A stretch of DNA of 64,000 nt from Brachypterus glaber (GCA_958510825.1 OY294048.1:16509589-16573588), one strand, 5' to 3'. Positions 48,721 through 58,907 are shown, counted from the stretch's first letter. Program-made: numbers and translations. Notes: a model not told the origin generated them from the sequence alone.

Positions 48721-51700
48721 GTCACGGATTAGTCAAAAAAATTTGGATAAAAATGATAAAAATTTAATAAATTGTTCTATTTGCAACAAAACATTCACCC
48801 GAAGAGGCATAAATACACACATTTCAAGAAAACACAAAACTTCCCAAACCTCAACCGCATCAACCCAAAATTTTTGTGAAAATTTAGAAGAACAGTCAGA
48901 TGATAACCTTAAATTAAACTTTTTAACTGAAGAGGATATTTTTAATTTTTTATTAAAATTACGTTCAAGGGGTAGAATTATATTAAGAATACCAAAAGGA
49001 TCCAGAGCACTAGCTGCCGAAAAATTTTCAAAATGTTTAGATGAAATAGTATCTTCAAAATCAACAGAAGCATGGCTAAACCTTTTTTCATTCGCACATT
49101 TGTGTTTAAGACTTCCAAGAAAAATCCCCAGTAGAGTATCCGACCTTTCTTTAACCTCCAAAATTATTCATCTATTAAGAGCTTTTCCGAAGAAAGTAGA
49201 CCTAAGTAAATTTAATAGTAACAAATCTGCAAAATCAAATGTTGTTCTTAAAAACGAAATTTCTGATAAACGAATCTCCGAAAAAGTTGCTGCAAAAATT
49301 TCAGATGGTGATGTAAAAGGTGCAGTACGTTTGGCTTGTTCAAATAATACAATAGCTACCCCAAATGAAATTAACACCCAAATTATGAATGACAAGCATC
49401 CAAAAAGAAATTCAAATTCAAAAGAGCCACCCAAACCCAATAATTGTACCCCACTGCAAATAGAAATTGAGGACATTCTGGCAGCAACCAAATCTTTTGC
49501 AAAGGGCTCTAGTTCTGGATTTGATGGCCTCCGACCTCAACATATTTGCGATATGTTAAATCCCAATAATGGTGATGTCGCTACCAAACTTTCAATTTCA
49601 ATGAAAAATTTTATTAATTTGGTGCTTAGAGGTGAGGTCCCTGATTTTATTCGTCCGTTCTTTTTTGGAGCAAATCTATGCTCCCTTTTTAAAAAAGATG
49701 GCGATTTAAGACCAATAGCTATAGGCTTAACTCTTAGGCGAATAGCTTCAAAATGCGCAATGAGACCTATAAAAGAGAAAGCTACCGAATTATTTCAACC
49801 CCATCAATTCGGTTTTGGTGTTTCTGGTGGTGCCGAAGCTATCATCCACTCCGTTAGATCTCTTTTAAATTCTGAACCATCAATGAACAATCTAGTCATT
49901 TTAAAACTAGATTTTAAAAATGCGTTTAACTTAATAAAAAGAGATGTCATCCTTGAATCAGTTTATTTGGATTTTCCAGAAGTATATCATTACATACTTT
50001 CTAGTTATTCTGGCTACTCCAATCTACTTTATGGAGAGTTTTTAATTAGATCAGAGGAAGGCGCCCAACAGGGTGACCCTTTTGCTCCTTTTCTTTTCTG
50101 TAATTCTTCTAAAAAAATGATTTCAAGATTAAGATCCCCTTTAAATGCATGGTATTTGGATGATGGTACACTTATAGGCCCACCAGAAATAGTAAAATCA
50201 GATTTAAATTTCATCGAATTGGAAGGTCCTAAATTTGGTTTATACTTAAACAAGGAAAAATGCGAATTCTTTTCGTTCAACAATTTAGATTATTCTTTAA
50301 AGGAATTTAAATGCTTAAAACATGTTTCTTTGGACTCTTTAGAACTATTGGGAGCCCCTTTAACTTCCACATCAAATGAAAAAGTTCTTAAGAAGAAATA
50401 TGACATGTTAGCCTTACTTACTCAACGTTTATTAATTTTAGAACCCCATCATGCCTTTTTTTTGCTTAAAAATTGTATAGCAATTCCTCGTTTGCAATAT
50501 ATTTTAAGATGTACATACCTTCATGAAAACTCTTTTTTGGTCAAGTTTGACAATTTAATCCGATCCTCTATAAGCGAAATTCTCAATATTTCTTTAACTA
50601 ACGAGAACTGGTTACAGACTACATTGCCAGTTAATCTGGGAGGTTTGGGTATACGTTCTGTTTTGGAACTTGCATTACCAAGCTACATTTCATCGATTAA
50701 ATCTTCCACCAATATTTTTAGAACCATTCTTTCTAATTTTCCTGGGATTCCTTTTTTCAAGTTGGATTCATCGATTGGTTTTTGGAGGGAATGTGCACAG
50801 ACTGAAATCCTACCAGAATCTTGCAAACAACACGACTGGGATTATCCTATTACAAAAGTGGCCTCACTTAAACTTTTTAACATCGCCAACAATGTAAAGG
50901 ACCAGTCACGTTTAAAAGCAGTTTCTGAAAAGGAATCCAGCTACTGGCTTCATTCTCTTCCAATCTCCAGTTTGGGTCTTCTTTTAAACAGGAATCTGTT
51001 AAGAATTGCGATTGGTTTAAGGCTTGGCTTAAAAATAGTAGAACCCCATGTTTGTTCTTGTGGAAAAAAAGTAGACGCCTTTGGAACACATGGTCTTTGC
51101 TGTAAATATAGTAAAGGACGTCATTCCAGACACAAGGAAGCCAATCAGATTATTAAAAATGCTCTTGCAACCATAGGATTACACCCTATCCTCGAACCTC
51201 CTGGATTAAACGCTAGAAATGATGGCAAGCGTCCTGACGGCATGACTCTTGTTCCATTTAAGAACGGGCGTTGTCTTGTCTGGGATTTTACCTCAGTAGA
51301 TACTCTTGCACTATCTTACATCTCAAAAAATGCTCTTAATTATGGTTCAGCTGCGGAAAAGGCCGAATCCAATAAAATCAAAACATATTTCCCATTGTCA
51401 TCGGATTATCACTTTGTTCCGATCGCAGTCGAAACTATGGGGTCATTCGGTCCAATAACTAGAGTTTTTCTTAGAAATATCTGCAAACGTCTGATTGAAA
51501 CCACAGGTAATGACACTGAAGGTGTTTACTTTCTTCAAAAACTTGGTATGGCCATTCAAAGAGGAAACGCAATAAGCGTTATGGGAACTCTTGGGAAATT
51601 TATGGATGAAAATGTCTTTCCTTTGGAAGATCCTTTGGTGTCAGATTTCAATGAAAACTTTGCGCAAACACATATAGTTGGAATCAAGCGAGGTCTCAGA

Positions 51701-51751
51701 AGATTTACGAATAGCAACACCCATATCCTTAATTACTGGGACAGGTTTTAA
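48719..51751 (+). CDS. Non-LTR reverse transcriptase with restriction-like endonuclease
   Basis: Intact 1010-codon frame for a mobile-element protein that would nick a target and copy its RNA into it. Seen in order: one C2H2 finger (C19, C22, H34, H39); an RT domain at about 245-520 with D398 in KLDFKNAF, AQQGDPFAPF at 449-458 and the catalytic YLDD at 479-482; a thumb/linker region at about 560-770; a Cys/His knuckle (C779, C781, H791, C794/C795); then RPD at 838-840 and D856 in LVWDFT, the R/KPD...D pattern of the restriction-like endonuclease in R2-type LINEs. I also recall the HGL.CK.S.GR..RH and QRGNA..V.GT motifs from multi-copy proteins in cnidarian, tick and insect genomes. No Myb domain recognised. 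ATG chosen because TGA precedes it in frame at 48701. No stops or frameshifts, so the copy is young or under selection. No element-like 3' UTR or poly(A) follows: the stop at 51749 falls 4 bases inside the candidate deubiquitinase exon. Assignment to a named RLE clade is not possible by eye. Confidence 0.92.
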   Translation: MSRISQKNLDKNDKNLINCSICNKTFTRRGINTHISRKHKTSQTSTASTQNFCENLEEQSDDNLKLNFLTEEDIFNFLLKLRSRGRIILRIPKGSRALAAEKFSKCLDEIVSSKSTEAWLNLFSFAHLCLRLPRKIPSRVSDLSLTSKIIHLLRAFPKKVDLSKFNSNKSAKSNVVLKNEISDKRISEKVAAKISDGDVKGAVRLACSNNTIATPNEINTQIMNDKHPKRNSNSKEPPKPNNCTPLQIEIEDILAATKSFAKGSSSGFDGLRPQHICDMLNPNNGDVATKLSISMKNFINLVLRGEVPDFIRPFFFGANLCSLFKKDGDLRPIAIGLTLRRIASKCAMRPIKEKATELFQPHQFGFGVSGGAEAIIHSVRSLLNSEPSMNNLVILKLDFKNAFNLIKRDVILESVYLDFPEVYHYILSSYSGYSNLLYGEFLIRSEEGAQQGDPFAPFLFCNSSKKMISRLRSPLNAWYLDDGTLIGPPEIVKSDLNFIELEGPKFGLYLNKEKCEFFSFNNLDYSLKEFKCLKHVSLDSLELLGAPLTSTSNEKVLKKKYDMLALLTQRLLILEPHHAFFLLKNCIAIPRLQYILRCTYLHENSFLVKFDNLIRSSISEILNISLTNENWLQTTLPVNLGGLGIRSVLELALPSYISSIKSSTNIFRTILSNFPGIPFFKLDSSIGFWRECAQTEILPESCKQHDWDYPITKVASLKLFNIANNVKDQSRLKAVSEKESSYWLHSLPISSLGLLLNRNLLRIAIGLRLGLKIVEPHVCSCGKKVDAFGTHGLCCKYSKGRHSRHKEANQIIKNALATIGLHPILEPPGLNARNDGKRPDGMTLVPFKNGRCLVWDFTSVDTLALSYISKNALNYGSAAEKAESNKIKTYFPLSSDYHFVPIAVETMGSFGPITRVFLRNICKRLIETTGNDTEGVYFLQKLGMAIQRGNAISVMGTLGKFMDENVFPLEDPLVSDFNENFAQTHIVGIKRGLRRFTNSNTHILNYWDRF
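51731..51745 (+). promoter_or_regulatory. Candidate 3' splice site of the deubiquitinase exon
   Basis: atccttaattactgggacag/G: an AG (51743-51744) after a moderately pyrimidine-bearing tract, all lying within the last codons of the RT frame. The CAP-Gly/USP reading frame is open from here and has no ATG before the CAP-Gly domain, so an acceptor at about this place would be needed if it is a host exon. Confidence 0.45.
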
Positions 51752-53390
51752 AAATCTTGAACTGAACGAATGCAATGAACAATTGTCCAAATCGAAGTTT
51801 TATGTACATGATACTAAATTTACGGACCCCAAACCTGGTTCCACCAACGATTTCGTCGTTGGAAACCTTGTTGAAGTTTCAAACGACGTATCCAAGAGTC
51901 CCTTATATGGAGTGATAAGATGGTTGGGGGTGGAAAAAGGAACTACATGTGTCATGGCAGGGGTGGAACTGGAAGAAGACCAGGGTCCTCTACCGCTAGT
52001 TTTGTCAAATGGGGTTTATAAAAACGAATTGCTGTTCACGTGTGCTGAAAAAAGAGTGTTTTTTGTTCCTGTTAATCAGTGTCATAAAGACTCCCGGTTT
52101 CTGGATGTTATTCGAGACTGCCCGATAATCCCAAGAGCAGTGGCTTCATTGTGCATGTCATCGGAGTCGGAAGTAAAAGCCATGTGCGAAAAAAGAGAAA
52201 TGGCTGTTAAACAGAAAGTTGTAGAATGCGTGGTCCCTTCCACAGAAACGCACCTAAACTGCCCGTCGCGGTTCGACAGTTCGGACTGTTTGCTGCCTTC
52301 CCGTTGTTCCATCGGCAAAGTGGGCCTAAACAATTTGGGTAACACGTGCTATATGAACAGTATTCTTCAGGCGCTATTCATGACGAAAACGTTCAGAAAC
52401 GAGGTGTTGCTACACAACAAGAATATGATGCCGTTGCTGCAAAAATTACAGATGCTCTTTGCGCTGCTACAACATTCGAAAAAGTTTTCGCTGAGCCCTA
52501 GTGATATTCTAACTCTATCGAGGCCACCTGGGTTTTTACCCGGTCACCAGCACGACAGTTCCGAGTTTTTGGGGTACTTGCTGGACACGTTACATGAGCA
52601 GGAGAATACCCTGACTGCTGGAGGTGAAGCATCTGCAATGTTCTCCACTTTAGTTCAACAATCGTTCGGAGGCAAGTCAGTGTCGATATCAAAGTGCGGC
52701 GGTTGCTCGACTCGGAGCGAGCGCGTGGACCATTTCCGCGAGCTTCAGCTATCCTTCCCCACGCCGCCAGAGGGCCAGAGCGTGCAGACGCTCCTGAACT
52801 ATTACCTCCAGCCCGAAAAGCTGAACGGCGACAACCAGTACAAATGCGACGTGTGCATGCGACTGACGGACGGGGAGCGCGTCAGCCAAATCATCGAGGC
52901 ACCCCCCAGGTTGATACTTACCCTTAAACATTTTTGGTACGACCCGGTCTCGCAACAACGAACGAAAATTCTGCAGCGTGTCACATTAGACGATCACATC
53001 TGGCTGGAAGGCGCATGCTACGAACTATACGCGGCCGTGGTACACTGTGGCTCGAGTGTCGACTCGGGCCACTACTACACCTTCGCGAATGATGGCTCCG
53101 CCGATTGGTTTAAGTTTAATGACTGTTTGGTGATGAAATTCAGTGCGAACGATTTGTGCAAATTGCGCCCACCCGAGACCCCGTATATTTTGTTTTATTG
53201 CCGTAAAGATTTAAACGAACCAGATAATTTGCCGTCCATGGTGCTGTCACCCAGATTACAGATGGCGCTCACGAAGGACCATTCTGAATTCGAAACTGAA
53301 CTTAAAAAGTCCAAACGAACTTTGACTCGTACATACAACACGAGACAGCAAAACCGCAACGACGAACCCCCACCCCCCGGTTGCGGGTGA
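51745..53390 (+). CDS. CAP-Gly + USP35/38-type deubiquitinase, single exon
   Basis: Open without interruption from 51678 (after a stop) to TGA at 53388; 51745 is taken as exon start because the preceding bases are the RT 3' end in another frame. The first in-frame ATG (51954) is inside the CAP-Gly domain, so the N-terminus must come from an upstream exon or the copy is 5'-truncated. CAP-Gly domain at 51846-52112: VGNLVEV, YGVIRWLG, AGVELE, FTCAEKR, CHKDSRF, closely resembling the third CAP-Gly of CYLD. USP domain at 52314-53201: GLNNLGNTCYMNS (catalytic Cys at 52347), CGGC and CDVC zinc pairs, YYLQPEKLNGDNQYKC, SVDSGHYYTFA (catalytic His at 53070) and WFKFND (Asn/Asp 53118-53123). These, and the tail LQMALTKDHSEFE, match USP35/38 and not CYLD. 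All catalytic residues are present. It would cleave ubiquitin from substrates; the CAP-Gly domain may bind partners. GC content rises sharply at 52690-53110. Being intronless over 1.6 kb, it may be a retrocopy. Confidence 0.85.
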
Positions 53391-54520
53391 GTGGGATTCT
53401 CCAGCAACAACAGCAACATGTTTATTTGTTATATAATCTGTATTAAAGAACGAATTAATTAAACACCTATATATTTGAAACGTTATGAAATGGAAAGTTT
53501 GTGTGATCACGTAAATAGGCAAACGTTAATACACTTGCATATTTTATTAAAGTTTGAAAGTCTGTATATTAGAACATATATACATAGATATGGTATTAAT
53601 GTTGATTTGTTTTATGTAGTACATATACAAAGCCAATTGTAAACAAACCACTATACCGGTGAGGTTGCGAGGAGGTGAAGTATAACATGGATATAGCAAC
53701 GAAAACATTTCGGTTTGACGTTGACTCAAGGCGCATCTTTGTATATATAATCTAATGTATGTATCTCCAAAACGTTATATTCTAGCAAAAAAACTTAAAA
53801 AAGCTTTAAATTAAAATATAATTTTATGAAATCCGGTTACAAAATAGTGAGATATGCTAAAAAAAAACGTTTTACTCCTTTAAACGCAAATATCTAGAAA
53901 ACAATGCATTTTAAGAAAAAATAGTTAGTAACATTTTTTGACCAATTTAAAATTATCTTTCATATAAGTGCTACATTAATAAAATACAATAATAATTGCC
54001 CTAATTATAACCAAAAACGCTAAAAATCGTTTACCCCAAAATCTAATCAGCTCTTCGAAATACGATGAGAAACAATATGCAAAAAAGGGCTTGTCAATAT
54101 CTTATTTAGGAATGGAGTTATCGAGTTTACAGACAGACGGACAGCAGACGGACGAAAATTTTTACTGATTTCGACTCAAAATGGTCTAAAACTTTGAAAA
54201 AAACATGGTCAAAGATTTTGATTTTTCGGCGAAGACCCAAGATTTCAATACATCGGCACTCTTAGTAGCGCTAAGTGCCGATGTAACAACTTTAGTGGTG
54301 TCAACAAATATAACTAAGACTTAGCACTAAATTGTCAAGTTTATACGAGCGAGTTTTGCACTCTTCACTCGGAAATTGTAAACATAGTAATAAAGATATG
54401 GGAAAAGATTAAGATTTCATATTTCCTCGCTTGAGTAGTTATTTATTCCATACCAGATTCTTTGAGAAATGCAAATTAGGTACTAATTTGCTTATTATAA
54501 CGTTTTTACCTTGGCCATTA
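53391..54520 (+). other. 3' flank of the deubiquitinase, otherwise featureless
   Basis: attaaa at 53443 and 53547 could serve for polyadenylation; no AATAAA close to the stop and no poly(A) tract that would mark a processed copy. At 54120-54170 an acagacggacagcagacgga tract typical of arthropod dispersed repeats. A small dyad (catcggcact / agtgccgatg) lies at 54251-54281. Confidence 0.5.
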
Positions 54521-54970
54521 AGTAGTAGTAGTAGTGGTAAAGTTTTGGGTTGGCCAAGCTGGACAACTAGGCCATTTCTGTCCATTTTTGTCACTCCAGG
54601 CAATCCCAGCCATTTACTAATTTGAGTCCTCCTTGAACCTGCCCTTCCTTTCAATAAAGGTCAGGATATTGGCCCAGGGGAGATCTCTTAGTTCCTCTTG
54701 GTTGAGTCTTTGAGTTTCAAAGACTTGCAACCTGATCCTGGCGTATTTGACACACTCGGCTAAGTAATGAGAGGATGTAACATCCTCTCCGCATTGTTGC
54801 CAGGTGCTTCCTTAGCTTGCAGTGGCCCGTGAGGACCCCTACAAGTTGTCTGAGTGCAGTTCTTCCTTTTTCCAGCAACCAGTCGGTTTTTGATTTGCTT
54901 GGGCCAGCCAGGAAGTCCTTAGCTTGCCGGCAACCGTCGACCGCCATCCATTGCTCCTTTAGCTTGGTAT
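54490..54970 (-). pseudogene. LINE remnant: RNase H end of an RT ORF
   Basis: On the minus strand from about 54962 the frame reads KEQWMAVDGCRQAKDFLAGP, later LVGVLTGHCKLRKHLAT, the conserved end of the RNase H region in I/R1/LOA-type non-LTR elements (LLTGH..L..HL). Then about a dozen codons are missing and the frame shifts: the next frame continues CGEDVTSSHYLAECVKYARI, later LPWANILTFIERKGRF, to a stop at 54617. This restores the expected CGE...H.L.EC...R pattern. A 3' untranslated part follows with an (ACT)5 run (54521-54535 on the plus strand). The copy is 5'-truncated, internally deleted and frameshifted, so inactive. Confidence 0.85.
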
Positions 54971-54974
54971 AAGT

Positions 54975-55626
54975 CCATTAAGTAAATTTCATTCGGTGCA
55001 GTTTGAAGGAACTTGTCAATATTCTGCTGGTTGAAAGTTTTAGACTTTTAACATGTCTAATAGATTGCTTCTTAAAATAAAACCGGCCACTTTTGTAAAA
55101 CTTCCAATCTTTACATTATTCGTAACTAATAGGGTAGATATTAAATTTTAGGTGGCCTACAATACTCTCTCTTCTTCACAGGGGTCTACCACGAAATCCA
55201 TTATTATGGATTTAAAATCTAAATCAAATAAATACAAAAACATTCAAAATAAACGCCATATTATTTTCAGATTCTTTTAATAAAGTGACAAAAGCACCTA
55301 CCGACACCTACACACAGTTTAACTTTACACAGAAATCTGATTTTAATAGTAACATACAAAAGTAATTTTAATATGCTAATATTAGATTTCATTAAGCGTA
55401 CTATTTTACAAAAATAATACAGGCGTTAATTTAGACCAAAAAAGTTAATTTCAGTTGTTTAAATCTTTTTTATTTAATTTTAATTTAACATATTATTGCA
55501 GCGTCCTCTATTGGAAAAATTTAAAAAAATACGGCCTAGCCATTTGTGTTTTTTTTTGCTAGAAACATCTACTTTCTTGTCCCTATGGAGGCCGTAAAAT
55601 TCAATTTTATCATAGTGTAGGAAGAA
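54975..55626. other. Intergenic, nothing recognised
   Basis: No supported feature. Confidence 0.5.
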
Positions 55627-55950
55627 AATAGTTATTTATGGTACTAGTGGGTAAAGTAAGATATTGCCCATGAGAAAATTAACCTGCGAGGCGTCAGCCA
55701 AGCAAGTTAATTTTTGAGAGGGCAATATCGGTTTACCCATACAAGGTTTTATCCACTTAGGAATTGATATTTTTATTAAAAATTTTAATGACATTTACAA
55801 GAAAATAATTTGACAAGTGACAGTTGAGTGGTAAAAATAAATAATTATCCACTCAATAAAGTAAAAGCCACGCGGGGGTTATTATTGAGTTTATCTATTT
55901 AAAATAAATCTGGTAATTGTCTCATTATCTGCATGTATTGGATAAAAGTT
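55627..55950 (+). mobile_element. Dispersed element family F5, copy 2
   Basis: Same orientation as 26556-26895 with a 10-20-bp deletion near gtttacccatacaagg. The leading hairpin with cctgcgaggcgtcagcc is intact. Confidence 0.85.
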
Positions 55951-55959
55951 TTTTACACA

Positions 55960-56035
55960 AGAATCAGAATAAAAAAGAAATACGTAAATTTGACACACTA
56001 ACCGGGTATCTTTGTGCAGGGTCACATATAAATTT
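55960..56035 (+). mobile_element. Right part of the 40420-40570 MITE
   Basis: agttttttacacaagaatca, then aatacgtaaattt, then tctttgtgcagggtcacata match the right half of the element at 40480-40570, directly abutting the F5 copy. Confidence 0.65.
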
Positions 56036-56084
56036 TAACGAAGATTTTGGTGTTTTTTATTAGAACGTAGGAGAAATATTTGAT

Positions 56085-56215
56085 TTGATCATGATGGTTG
56101 TATATCACTGCCATTTCCGCTTAAGAATGATTGCTGATCGAGGAGTCAGCCGAGATCAGCAAGTAGTATGTTCAAGCTAAAATCAGTCATTCCGCGCCCT
56201 TAATACAAAAATAAC
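56085..56215. repeat. CG-looped hairpin
   Basis: Outer strands (gatggttgtatatcactgcc, then cttaagaatgatt) pair imperfectly with the right side (gctaaaatcagtcattccgc); inner arms gctgatc/gatcagc surround gaggagtcagccga. Same architecture as the hairpins of F1, F2 and F5. Confidence 0.6.
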
Positions 56216-56639
56216 TATTGATAGGATTTTCCTTAGGAAATATTTGGTCATTTAGTATAAGATCTGGCTTAAAAAGCAACTTCCAGTTTTCTATTTTACA
56301 AATTTTTATTTAACTTTAAATTTGTATTTACCTATACTTAAACTATTTGAAAGTGGAATGGAACAAATAAATATTCGAGAGACCATGTGTCGGTTAGATA
56401 ATCAAAAATGTAACAAGTGCCTTCCAAATAAACCAATAAGTTTCTCATATTAAATAGCATACTTACATATTTATAATATTTTATGAGACAGTTTAAATTT
56501 TAATGTTTCGTTTTAGGAATTTTAATATTTAAATGTGTGTCGGAGTATATTTATAAATATATTTAAAATAGTTCAAAATGCACTCATATAAATATTAGGT
56601 ATTAAAAGATCTTACGTATAAATATGTCGAAATAAATAG

Positions 56640-56765
56640 TATATTACATACCGAGGTGGAAAATGTTTCGAGGGAACGTTAGCTGACCAAGGGGAGTTAG
56701 CCCCGCGGTCAGCTAATTCCCGAAGGAAAAATGAAATGTTCCGCCGATGTTTGTATACTCTTTTA
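56640..56765. repeat. CG-looped hairpin, about 55-bp arms
   Basis: agtatattacataccgaggt, then gaaaatgtttcgaggga and gttagctgacc, pair with ggtcagctaattcccgaag, then atgttccgccgatgtttgta. The loop is aaggggagttagccccgc. Architecturally the same as the F2 terminal hairpin. Confidence 0.8.
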
Positions 56766-57519
56766 TTCACAATTTTACCTTTTTTATTAACAATTGTATA
56801 TTTTATTTTCCATTACAAAACCATATTTAAATTTATAAACACTTGTGAATTTAGTTAAACATTTTTGCTTTATCTATGCATGTAGCTGGCGATCTCCACG
56901 AAAAATTAATAAAAAATAACTTTTATTTAATATTAACAGTTTTAAAACATATAAATATATTGAATATAAATATTCATTTGACATAAATGATAAATATTTG
57001 TCTCTAAAGTATAAAAATATCTTTTAGCACAAGCATAAAGCTTATTTGGGTCCAAAACTCCATGATTCTGTGTATCTATTCTACAATAAATAAATACAAT
57101 AACTAATTACACAATCCCTGGTAAATAGAATCGACTCGTCCAAGTACGTCTCGCGAAACCGGCGAAAGCACAATGATTAGAGATCTGCTGCCCTCTCGGC
57201 TGTACTTGTAAAATGTTACAAATTACAGTTCATTTACAAATGTAATACAAAGGGTGTTTTATTGTGAAATAAATGCAAATCAGCTAAGAACACAAACCTA
57301 ATAACGTTATGTATTTACTTCGTTAAATTACCCGCGGTGTCAGTGTCTGTGATCTTTCAGAAATGACAGCTAAATGGTTGTAAATTTAATAACTTTTGGA
57401 AATACGAAAATATTGTAATTTAAATGTGTAGGTAATGTTATTTTATAAAAATAAGTATTTTAAACTGTTTTGCCATAAAATTCAAGTCAATAAATTAAAA
57501 ATTTTGACAAGTGAAATGA
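56766..57519. other. Intergenic, nothing recognised
   Basis: A CG-richer patch at 57130-57210 (tctcgcgaaaccggcgaaag) has no recognisable fold or motif. Confidence 0.45.
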
Positions 57520-57655
57520 AGTTAGCTACAAGAGCCATCCCGCCCAAGGGATGGAAATGGGGTGTTTCAAACTTTTTAGCTAGCAAAAGTTAACAATAAT
57601 TGATTTTCCCACTTTTACGTATGTATGTAATAAGCTTATTTCTAAATAATTGTGA
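57520..57655 (-). mobile_element. Inverted copy of the 44395 repeat
   Basis: The reverse complement of gcccaagggatggaaa, gtttcaaactttttagct and agttaacaataattga matches 44440-44515. Confidence 0.7.
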
Positions 57656-58100
57656 AAAAACGATTTTTTTTTTCATAGCTAATGTACTTTAAAACATATA
57701 TAAAATACAGCCGGGAAAAAATAATGAAATAAAAAAGTCCAAACCAGCTCTTAGACTAAAACCAAACTCATGGATTTATCTATTATACGGTATTTTTCTG
57801 TGTAAATAAAATTAACTGACTAATTTAGAAATATTTGAGGTGACTAAAAACAGTTAAAATTCGTGTTGTCTGGTCCCATAGATCACGTCTATTCGAAGTA
57901 AAAATAAATTTTACTTGTCACGACAAATGTTTTTATTGCTGACAAAACATTGGCTCGATTTCGGAAGTATTTCCCAAAATAGATTAAATTGATTGTTACA
58001 TATTTTGGTAACATTTTTCTGAACACTTAAATAAACAAATTATGGTTTTAATGAAAAACCGCGGTGATGAAATAAGGAACATACATGCACTTTAAGAAAT
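57656..58100. other. Intergenic, nothing recognised
   Basis: No supported feature. Confidence 0.5.
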
Positions 58101-58104
58101 ACCA

Positions 58105-58360
58105 ATGAACTAATAACTCTTCTCCCTAGAATAGGCATTTCATTCGTAAAAACTGACAAAAACGTCGGCAACATAAACATTCGTCTGTCTTACTTGCACA
58201 TATTTGTTCTAACAGAGACAACAATACCAGTTACTGGTAATTGTTATTGTTCAGGTCTGAATATACCTACTATTTGTTTACAAACAAACCGAGATGTTGG
58301 CGATACTTTATTTTAACGGTATGCCTATTCTAGAAAGAAGAGTTTTTAGTTCGTTGTGAA
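58105..58360. repeat. Decayed foldback
   Basis: aatgaactaataactcttct, then ctagaataggcat (from 58106), pairs with atgcctattctagaaagaag, then agtttttagttcgttgt (58321-58357). The spacer holds a small dyad taccagttactggta. Confidence 0.65.
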
Positions 58361-58907
58361 ATACCCTCTTTAACAGAGGATCTGTGATGTTTATGATCTG
58401 CGCTATTTTTGTATATGTATCACTGTTAATATTTTTCATTAATTTAGTTTTTCCCATGCATAGAAGATATAAATTTAAACAAATTTCATTATGTGTTTTC
58501 ATCTGTTTAGCTTTTTGAAATCTAAAACATTATGACAGATGCAAATCCGGTCAGATGCCAAAAATCCAATGCCTACTATATAAAATATCAACAAACATCT
58601 ATGAAAAAATTTTAAGGTGCTTTGCCTGTTCGGGTACAAAATAATATATAAATTAAATTTTACTACAAGAATACTTAGCCCCTTACATCACTAAAAAAGT
58701 CCCTAGGGTATTTAAATTACCTACATAATAAATACATTATTAAAATACTTTATTGTAACGATATAAATCGTCACTTTGTAATATAGCAAGGGTTAATTAA
58801 ACTATTCGTTTACTTACGTTATAATTTATGTTTATTTTGTATATAAATAGTTACGTACGTACAGAACTATTTTGTATCTGGGACTATTTAGTAGCAGGAA
58901 CTGAATT

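Noticed and set aside
48733..51089. Minus-strand frames of 70-142 codons opposite the RT
   Set aside because: They are shadows of the coding frame; the plus strand has full domain support.
52694..52984. Extra frames on both strands in the GC-rich part of the USP exon
   Set aside because: High GC lowers stop-codon density; the USP frame alone carries family motifs.
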